Shown one piece after another: positions 6,663 through 11,373 of a stretch of 11,373 nucleotides of DNA. Below the pieces are notes generated by a model that searched no databases, was not told where the DNA came from, and was given only the letters and a program-made list of their open reading frames with translations. The position numbers and the translations under genes are program-made. Source of the stretch: Chloroflexota bacterium (GTDB taxonomy: Bacteria > Chloroflexota > Dehalococcoidia > Lucifugimonadales > Lucifugimonadaceae); contig PAOV01000018.1 in NCBI GenBank assembly GCA_002708145.1, positions 51,902-63,274 of the forward strand, read 5' to 3'. How positions within the stretch are numbered: position 1 is the first letter of the stretch; each line of letters opens with the position of its first letter.

Positions 6663-7558
6663 TAAACTAATTCCAATCTTTCAAGTATAGAATCAACTTC
6701 ATAGTATTGCTCTTTGTCTGGCCTCAATGAGGGTAACTTTGCATTATCAGAACCTTTTGTAAAAATTCCGCGCCTTACTAAAATATATTTATATAGCCAC
6801 GGAGCCAGACCAAGAGCTTGAGATAAAATTTTTGTTAGTTCTGAATATTTTTGGTGTTCAATTTTTGCAGATTCAATTTTACCTAATTTATATTCTTTCC
6901 AAATTTTTACAAACATTTCAGGTAATATAGGGTGCGGCATTGTACCTACAGATCCCCTGGAAAATTCTTCAATTGCAAATGCTCCTCCTGCTCCCCCAAA
7001 TATAGTTACTTTATTTTTTTTATCGAGCAATTTTGTCTCATGAACTCTTGGCATTGTGGGAGGAGTTTCTACTTTTACATAGGCTAAATTGTCGTGTTTG
7101 TTAGCTAGTTCAACAGCCATTTTAGGTGTTACAGGAGCAGTTGGTTGATCCTGTAAAAAAATAGGTAAATCTACAGCATTAGCAATATCAATAAAATAAT
7201 TAAAGTGCTCTGAATAGGGATAAGACCAAAATGAGGTAGGCCTTATCATTAATGAATTAGCACCTAAATCTTTAGCTTTTTCAGAGTTGTATATAGTTAA
7301 GTCCGTACTTTCTCCACCGGTATTCATAACAACTGTAACTCTTCCATTATTAGTTTTGACTACATTTTTTAGAATAGAGTCTTTTTCTTTCTCATTAAAC
7401 TTAAATATCTCTGACGCTACAGCTATTCCGACACCATTTACACCTGACGAGATCAACCATTCAACTTGGCGTTCTAAGTCTTCGAATACGATATTTCCTT
7501 TACTATTAATCGGGGTAGATATAATTGGTATTATTCCATCTATAATTTGTTTTTTCAA
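6662..7558 (-). CDS. DHDPS-superfamily lyase/aldolase (DapA-like fold), substrate unknown
   Basis: A 298-residue (beta/alpha)8 class I lyase of the dihydrodipicolinate synthase / N-acetylneuraminate lyase family. The Schiff-base lysine is Lys162 in YVKVETPPT. It is not DapA. Where DapA has the catalytic Tyr of YNxPxRT, this protein has Gln136 in LQDQPTAPV. The GTTGE substrate loop reads AVASE (46-50), so both threonines are lost, and the second catalytic Tyr also seems absent. The pyruvate-binding chemistry is probably retained, but the partner substrate must differ; relatives act on keto-deoxy sugar acids and other 2-oxo acids. It starts at TTG 7558, five bases after oadB, and ends in TAGTG with the transporter. 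Operon position suggests it makes or consumes a carboxylic acid linked to the decarboxylase. Confidence 0.85.
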   Translation of the reverse strand: MKKQIIDGIIPIISTPINSKGNIVFEDLERQVEWLISSGVNGVGIAVASEIFKFNEKEKDSILKNVVKTNNGRVTVVMNTGGESTDLTIYNSEKAKDLGANSLMIRPTSFWSYPYSEHFNYFIDIANAVDLPIFLQDQPTAPVTPKMAVELANKHDNLAYVKVETPPTMPRVHETKLLDKKNKVTIFGGAGGAFAIEEFSRGSVGTMPHPILPEMFVKIWKEYKLGKIESAKIEHQKYSELTKILSQALGLAPWLYKYILVRRGIFTKGSDNAKLPSLRPDKEQYYEVDSILERLELV

Positions 7559-7563
7559 AATTC

Positions 7564-8751
7564 TTAACTCACAATCTTTGGAACTAATGTTAACAAAACT
7601 CCTGCTACAGTAGCAGTACCTATTACACCTGCTAAATTCGGGCCCATAGCATGCATAAGTAAATGATTTTCAGGGTCTTCTTTCAACCCCATTTCTTGTA
7701 CTACTCTCGCAGCCATTGGAACAGCTGATACACCTGCAGCTCCAATCATAGGATTAATTTTTTCTGAACTAAAAAGATTCATTATTTTCGCAAAAATAAT
7801 ACCAGAAATTGTGGCGAAAATAAACGAAATCAGACCAAGTATAAATATTCCTATAGTCTCCCACTGTAAGAAAACAGATGCAGGCATTGTAGAACCTACA
7901 GCCAAACCAAGAAAAATAATTGTAGCGTTCATTAGGGAGTTTTCAGAGACATCTGCCAGTCTAGGTACCACACCACTAACCTTTATAAGATTTCCCAGCA
8001 TAAGCATACCAATTAATGCTGATGCAGAAGGAACTAAAATACTTATTATTAATATACTTAAGATGGGGAAAATTACTTTCACATAGTATGGAGTGTCTGT
8101 GACAATTTGAGTCATCTTAATTTTTCTTTCTTTTTTTGTAGTAAAAAGTTTTATCAAAGGAGGTTGAATAATGGGAACCAAAGCCATATAAGAGTAAGCA
8201 GCAATAGCAGTAGCACCTACAATATCCATAACCTCAACATTTGATAAAGATTCACCGAGCTCCCTCATTCTTGTGGATATAAAAATTGTGGTTGGTCCAT
8301 CAGCACCGCCAATAATACCAATAGAAGATGCCTCAAGTAATCCAAAATTAAAAACTTTAAAATATCCTAATAACAATGCACCTAAAAGTGATATAAATAC
8401 ACCCATCTGTGCTCCAGCTCCCAGTAATAAAGTTTTAGGATTTCGAAGCATTGGACCAAAATCTGTAGAAGCACCAACTCCTAAAAATATTAATAATGGG
8501 AAAATATCTGATTCCATACCAATTTTTTGAAAAGTTACTAATAATCCCGCAGGGTGTCCTTCTTTTTCTAGCCTTACAAATTCAGATAACGGAAGATTAG
8601 CAAAAAGTAAGCCCATAGAAATAGGTACTAATAGCAGAGGTTCTTTTTTCTTGAAAATCCCAAAATATAATAGAATGAATGCTATAATCCACATTATAAT
8701 CATTTGAGGAAATTCCAGAATATTTTGTATGCCTATGGTTAAATCTTCCAA
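7564..8751 (-). CDS. oadB: Sodium-translocating decarboxylase beta subunit (OadB/MmdB/GcdB family)
   Basis: A 395-residue integral membrane protein that decarboxylates carboxybiotin on the carrier subunit and couples this to outward Na+ transport. Family blocks are all present: LGVGASTDFGPMLRNPKTLL (residues 90-109), the Na+-site motif GIIGGADGPTTIF with Asp151, and the C-terminal GPNLAGVIGTATVAGVLL. The length is nearer to methylmalonyl-CoA and glutaconyl-CoA decarboxylase beta subunits than to the longer enterobacterial OadB, but the beta subunit does not reveal the substrate. The start is TTG 8751, chosen because AGGAGA lies seven bases upstream and the family needs about 16 residues before MIIMWIIAF. 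It follows the biotin carrier gene by 11 bases and precedes the lyase gene by five. Confidence 0.93.
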   Translation of the reverse strand: MEDLTIGIQNILEFPQMIIMWIIAFILLYFGIFKKKEPLLLVPISMGLLFANLPLSEFVRLEKEGHPAGLLVTFQKIGMESDIFPLLIFLGVGASTDFGPMLRNPKTLLLGAGAQMGVFISLLGALLLGYFKVFNFGLLEASSIGIIGGADGPTTIFISTRMRELGESLSNVEVMDIVGATAIAAYSYMALVPIIQPPLIKLFTTKKERKIKMTQIVTDTPYYVKVIFPILSILIISILVPSASALIGMLMLGNLIKVSGVVPRLADVSENSLMNATIIFLGLAVGSTMPASVFLQWETIGIFILGLISFIFATISGIIFAKIMNLFSSEKINPMIGAAGVSAVPMAARVVQEMGLKEDPENHLLMHAMGPNLAGVIGTATVAGVLLTLVPKIVS

Positions 8752-8758
8752 TATTTAT

Positions 8759-8764
8759 TCTCCT
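8759..8764 (-). promoter_or_regulatory. Shine-Dalgarno site that fixes the TTG start of oadB
   Basis: AGGAGA on the minus strand (8764 to 8759) is seven bases before TTG 8751 and overlaps the TAG stop of the biotin carrier gene, so ribosomes ending that gene can re-initiate here. Confidence 0.7.
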
Positions 8765-9200
8765 ATAACACCAATAATTCCTGACCGTGTTGAACAGAAT
8801 CACCCTCAGACACCAAAATTTTACTAATTATTCCATCTTTAGGAGAATTAATCATATTTTCCATTTTCATGGATTCTAAAACTAACAATTGATCACCAGT
8901 TTTAACTTTATCTCCAACTGAAACCTTAACAGCGAGTATAGTTCCTGGCATTGGGGAAATTACTGAATCATCATTACTATTTTTATCATGTAGCTTAGTT
9001 TCTTGCTTGTCAATTTTTGGAGAATTTTTTCTTGTTTTTGGCTTTTGAGATATTGTATATTTTTTCAAATGATTAGATATATCTACACTGTAAACATTGC
9101 CATTGACATTTACATCTACTGGAGAGATTGTAATATCACCTACTTCAACTAAATATGTTTCAGTTCCTATTTTTATTTTTACTTGTTTTGATTCAGTCAA
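8763..9200 (-). CDS. Biotin carrier (biotinyl domain) subunit of the decarboxylase
   Basis: A 145-residue biotin carrier. The C-terminal biotinyl domain (about residues 78-145) has SPMPGTILAVKV, then ESMKMEN with the biotin-accepting Lys112 flanked by Met. This is the decarboxylase-type SMKM rather than AMKM; the lysine is 33 residues from the C-terminus as expected. Residues 6-42 form a small beta-rich N-terminal part (KIKIGTETYLVEV, VNVNGNVYSVDI) like that of transcarboxylase and decarboxylase carriers. A charged Lys/Asn-rich linker (about 52-79) joins the two. It carries the carboxyl group from the carboxyltransferase to OadB. The start is TTG 9200 with AAGGT six bases upstream; no ATG exists before the biotinyl domain. 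Confidence 0.93.
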   Translation of the reverse strand: MTESKQVKIKIGTETYLVEVGDITISPVDVNVNGNVYSVDISNHLKKYTISQKPKTRKNSPKIDKQETKLHDKNSNDDSVISPMPGTILAVKVSVGDKVKTGDQLLVLESMKMENMINSPKDGIISKILVSEGDSVQHGQELLVL

Positions 9201-9209
9201 ATTTACCTT

Positions 9210-9575
9210 CTATAAATATTGAGTATTTGGCCCATTTAGAGTTCTTTGATTACCATTGGTCCACCAAGAACTAGAATCATATTCAATGTTTTCATGACCC
9301 TGAAAATCATCAACATTTTCTTTGTAGTCCTTTAAAGCATAAGCTACAGCAATAGCTGCAATTTGGCTTTCAGAAATATTAACCTCTGAAGTATTAATCT
9401 TCAGAATATCTTTATCTTCATCTGTTGAAGATTTAGTAAGATTTTTACTGACTAATGTGAATCTAGTTATAATTTTTATAGATATAAAAATAAGTACTAA
9501 TATTAAAAAAACAGTTAGCATTCCAACTGATGTTACATATAATCCATCTACTAGTACTGATTGATCCGAATTCAA
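9210..9575 (-). CDS. Decarboxylase gamma/delta anchor subunit (OadG family)
   Basis: A 121-residue protein with one N-terminal transmembrane helix (about residues 11-38, GLYVTSVGMLTVFLILVLIF) and a polar tail. It carries the OadG-family SESQIAAIAVAYALKDY segment (about 69-85) and a C-terminal SSSWWTNGNQRTLNGP block. This resembles the S-x-W-x3-GR ending of the small subunits of glutaconyl- and methylmalonyl-CoA decarboxylases. Such subunits hold the soluble carboxyltransferase and biotin carrier to the membrane beta subunit. The start is TTG 9575, preceded by GGAGAG at a good distance (about six bases). It lies nine bases before the biotin carrier gene. Confidence 0.8.
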   Translation of the reverse strand: MNSDQSVLVDGLYVTSVGMLTVFLILVLIFISIKIITRFTLVSKNLTKSSTDEDKDILKINTSEVNISESQIAAIAVAYALKDYKENVDDFQGHENIEYDSSSWWTNGNQRTLNGPNTQYL

Positions 9576-9609
9576 AAATTACTCTCCAACAATCAAAAAT
9601 ATATTTAAA

Positions 9610-9637
9610 ATTTTAAAAACAAAATAAATTCTAACAA
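9610..9637 (-). promoter_or_regulatory. Candidate promoter ahead of the oadG-bccp-oadB part
   Basis: The 81-base gap between pxpC and the anchor gene is the largest break in the minus-strand operon. Within it TTGTTA (9637-9632) and TAAAAT (9615-9610) are spaced by 16 bases, with a predicted start near 9603 and a leader of about 28 bases holding the GGAGAG site. In such AT-rich DNA this could be chance; read-through from pxpC is equally possible. Confidence 0.25.
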
Positions 9638-9656
9638 AAAATCAAAATAATTATAA

Positions 9657-10721
9657 TTATTTAATAAAATCTAAGGGCATTAATCGACCATCTATGTCAA
9701 TAAGGCTAATATTATCATCAAAGTAATACTTTAAATCAATATTTGAGTCATTTACTTTGCATGTAAATGTATTTAATGTTTCTTCTTCCATTGATTGTTG
9801 CATATATTTAATATTTTTTTTGTATGCTTTTTGAGCATCATCGATAGTAACTAATACAAATTTAATTTTCCTTCCTGGCCTAAGCTGAACTAATTTGGGA
9901 AAATCTACACTAATCACATTAGCAATCTTAGGATATCCACCAGTTGTCTGTGAATCAGAAAGTAAAATTATAGGCAATTTGTCCCCAGGAATTTGAATTG
10001 AACCTTTATTTACATAATCTGAGATAATGTCATGTTTATTTTTTTTTGCTTCTATTTCAGGGCCCAAAAGCCTCATGCCTTGTCTATTATATTGTTCAGA
10101 AATAGTGAAAATAGAGTTAAAAAATAATTTTTTATATTCATCTGAAAAATTATTATACTGAGTAGACTCCAACACTCTTATCGAGCTAATACCTTGATTT
10201 ATTGATAAATTAACATATTTTTTCTTTATTTTATAAATTTTTGGTTCAGGATTATAATCCTGAACTTGATAATTAATTTTTTCAAACTTTTTAATTGATT
10301 TTCCGAAAATTTCTGAGTTAATGTAAACAGACCTAGAGCCAAGAATTTTTTCAGTCTTTATCCCTCCACATACATTGAAGTATGCAATCCAACCTAAATC
10401 AAAAATTCCTATATGTAGCTTAGATCCAGATGAAGCATAATAAGGTGTATTAGATAATATTAAAGTTTCATTCAAATAATTTTTCCCAATTGCACCAGTT
10501 ATACAGAAATAAGTAGATTCAGAAAAAACAACTTCAAAACCTCCGCCTATAATTTCTATACTTGCATCATTTTTAGAATTTCCTAAAATGAAATTTGATA
10601 GAGAGTATGACTGATTATCAAGAATACCTCCAGACGAAATTCCTATCGACTTCATACCAAATCTTCCGCTATCCTGTACAGATGAAAATAATCCTGGCGA
10701 TAATATATCTAAATAAGCCAT
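9657..10721 (-). CDS. pxpC: KipA/PxpC-family carboxyltransferase-like subunit
   Basis: A 354-residue member of the AHS2 (KipA/PxpC) family. Markers in order are GLFSSVQDSGRFGMKSIGI near the N-terminus, IEIIGGGFEVVF, GSRSVYI, then QGMRLLGPEI, GSIQIPGDKLPIILLSDSQT with TGGYPKIANVI, and QLRPGRKIKF. In E. coli PxpA-PxpB-PxpC this family forms ATP-dependent 5-oxoprolinase; the same fold with KipI makes the carboxyltransferase domain of urea carboxylase, which binds carboxybiotin. Here it is followed by biotin carrier and Na+-pump genes, which favours the carboxyltransferase role (inference). About 45 C-terminal residues after the family core form an extension described in the findings. ATG 10721 is one base after the pxpB-like stop. 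Confidence 0.85.
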   Translation of the reverse strand: MAYLDILSPGLFSSVQDSGRFGMKSIGISSGGILDNQSYSLSNFILGNSKNDASIEIIGGGFEVVFSESTYFCITGAIGKNYLNETLILSNTPYYASSGSKLHIGIFDLGWIAYFNVCGGIKTEKILGSRSVYINSEIFGKSIKKFEKINYQVQDYNPEPKIYKIKKKYVNLSINQGISSIRVLESTQYNNFSDEYKKLFFNSIFTISEQYNRQGMRLLGPEIEAKKNKHDIISDYVNKGSIQIPGDKLPIILLSDSQTTGGYPKIANVISVDFPKLVQLRPGRKIKFVLVTIDDAQKAYKKNIKYMQQSMEEETLNTFTCKVNDSNIDLKYYFDDNISLIDIDGRLMPLDFIK

Positions 10722-10722
10722 A

Positions 10723-11373
10723 CTAATCTTCTCTAAATCTAATTATATTTCCTGGAGAAATATATGAAGGTTTTTTATTTTTTATATCAAATAAATTTAA
10801 ATAAGTTTTCCCAATAATTTGCCAACCTCCAGGGCTATTTATTGGATAAATTCCTGTTTGTTTTTCAGCAATACCTACTGACCCTGCGAGTACATTAATT
10901 CTAGGTTTTTTTAATCTTGGACATTCAAGTTTTTTATTCATCCCACCAAGATAGGGAAATCCAGGAGAAAACCCAATCATATAAACTCTATAATCCACAC
11001 TCGTATGAAGTTCAATTAAATTTTTTGTAGAAATTTTACAATAGTCTGCAACAAAATTTATGTCTGGTCCATTTTTCCCACCATATTTTACAGGTATATC
11101 TATTATTTTTTCTTTATAGTCAAAATTATTAATTTTTGTTTTATCTATAATAGATTCGACAAATTCTTTCATCTGATAATAATTTTTTTTGTCCTGTAAA
11201 TATTCAATAGAAACTGTATTATAAGTAGGTATTACGTCAGTTATAAAGGAATATTTTTGTTGTTTTATATAATTATAAAAACTATATACACTATCATTAT
11301 CTTTTGGATGAATTTTGTTTGAAAATTTTACTACTATGCTAGAATCTCCTAAGTGAAAGATTTTAGTATTTTT
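10723..11373 (-). CDS. pxpB: KipI/PxpB-family subunit, partner of KipA/PxpC (5' partial)
   Basis: The frame is open from TAG at 10725-10723 to the window edge, giving 216 visible residues. A Met at 11172 would give only 149 residues, but the upstream frame encodes the family's N-terminus (FHLGDSSIVVKF, DVIPTYNTVSIEY), so the true start is a few codons beyond 11373. The AHS1 core is clear: GPDINFVADYC, then GFSPGFPYLGG (about 10974-10942), PRINVLAGSVGIAEKQTGIY and SPGGWQIIGKT. KipI and KipA together form 5-oxoprolinase with PxpA, or the carboxyltransferase-like heterodimer related to urea carboxylase. No PxpA (LamB/YcsF) is in the window; it could lie to the right. Gene order pxpB-pxpC with a one-base gap indicates a fixed stoichiometric pair. 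Confidence 0.88.
   Translation of the reverse strand, partial: KNTKIFHLGDSSIVVKFSNKIHPKDNDSVYSFYNYIKQQKYSFITDVIPTYNTVSIEYLQDKKNYYQMKEFVESIIDKTKINNFDYKEKIIDIPVKYGGKNGPDINFVADYCKISTKNLIELHTSVDYRVYMIGFSPGFPYLGGMNKKLECPRLKKPRINVLAGSVGIAEKQTGIYPINSPGGWQIIGKTYLNLFDIKNKKPSYISPGNIIRFRED

Noticed and set aside
6662..7558. Lysine-biosynthesis enzyme DapA
   Set aside because: The catalytic Tyr and the Thr-Thr pair of DapA are replaced (Gln136, AVASE loop), and the operon context is not lysine biosynthesis.
8273..8530. Plus-strand open frame of 85 codons opposite oadB
   Set aside because: It lies wholly antisense to a strongly conserved gene, shows low-complexity composition expected from the reverse strand, and has no recognisable motif.
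7564..9575. Ordinary oxaloacetate decarboxylase operon
   Set aside because: The OadA-type alpha carboxyltransferase is not in the window and the biotin domain is a separate short protein. The beta and anchor subunits alone do not identify the substrate, so the classic name was not adopted.
9657..11373. Plain 5-oxoprolinase (PxpABC)
   Set aside because: Not excluded, but pxpA is not visible and the pair is followed by biotin carrier and Na+-pump genes, so I keep it as an alternative rather than the main call.
1..11373. CRISPR arrays, tRNA or rRNA genes, insertion sequences, riboswitches
   Set aside because: I looked for spaced repeats, cloverleaf-like GC-rich segments, transposase motifs and structured leaders; none is visible, and intergenic gaps are all under 90 bases.

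Overview
This is a bacterial window of very low G+C content (roughly 27-30% by eye), densely coded, with short spacers and several overlapping genes. Stop and start usage is ordinary bacterial, and Shine-Dalgarno sites are visible before some genes. Squalene/hopanoid genes, a nickel superoxide dismutase, and subunits of a sodium-pumping biotin decarboxylase occur together. With the low G+C this suggests a free-living, probably marine and possibly streamlined bacterium, but the sequence alone does not fix the lineage.

Left part, plus strand (1-4830): a probable hopanoid-associated nucleosidase/phosphorylase (5' end cut by the window) is followed by hpnC, hpnD and hpnE. These three convert farnesyl diphosphate to squalene through presqualene diphosphate and hydroxysqualene. 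hpnC/hpnD overlap by 20 bases and hpnD/hpnE overlap as ATGA, so they look translationally coupled. After a 54-base gap come a small DUF454/YbaN-type membrane protein and an aquaporin with two NPA motifs.

Middle (4831-5801): a small S26 signal-peptidase-like protein (minus strand) and sodN (plus strand) are divergent from a 77-base spacer. The peptidase is the expected NiSOD maturation protease, which exposes the His-Cys nickel hook. A 10-bp perfect hairpin lies between sodN and the convergent minus-strand operon.

Right part, minus strand (5850-11373), read right to left: pxpB/kipI-like (5' end off the window), pxpC/kipA-like, oadG-like, biotin carrier, oadB-like, a DHDPS-superfamily lyase and a TSUP/TauE anion transporter. 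Spacing is tight apart from 81 bases between pxpC and oadG. The window has the membrane, anchor and biotin-carrier parts of a sodium-translocating decarboxylase but no conventional alpha carboxyltransferase. In its place are KipI/KipA proteins, the fold used by the carboxyltransferase domain of urea carboxylase. My main hypothesis is a sodium-pumping decarboxylase with a urea-carboxylase-type carboxyltransferase, supplied by a DHDPS-family lyase and an anion transporter. The substrate is unknown and the conventional alpha subunit could still lie outside the window. Five consecutive genes of this operon start with TTG or GTG rather than ATG.
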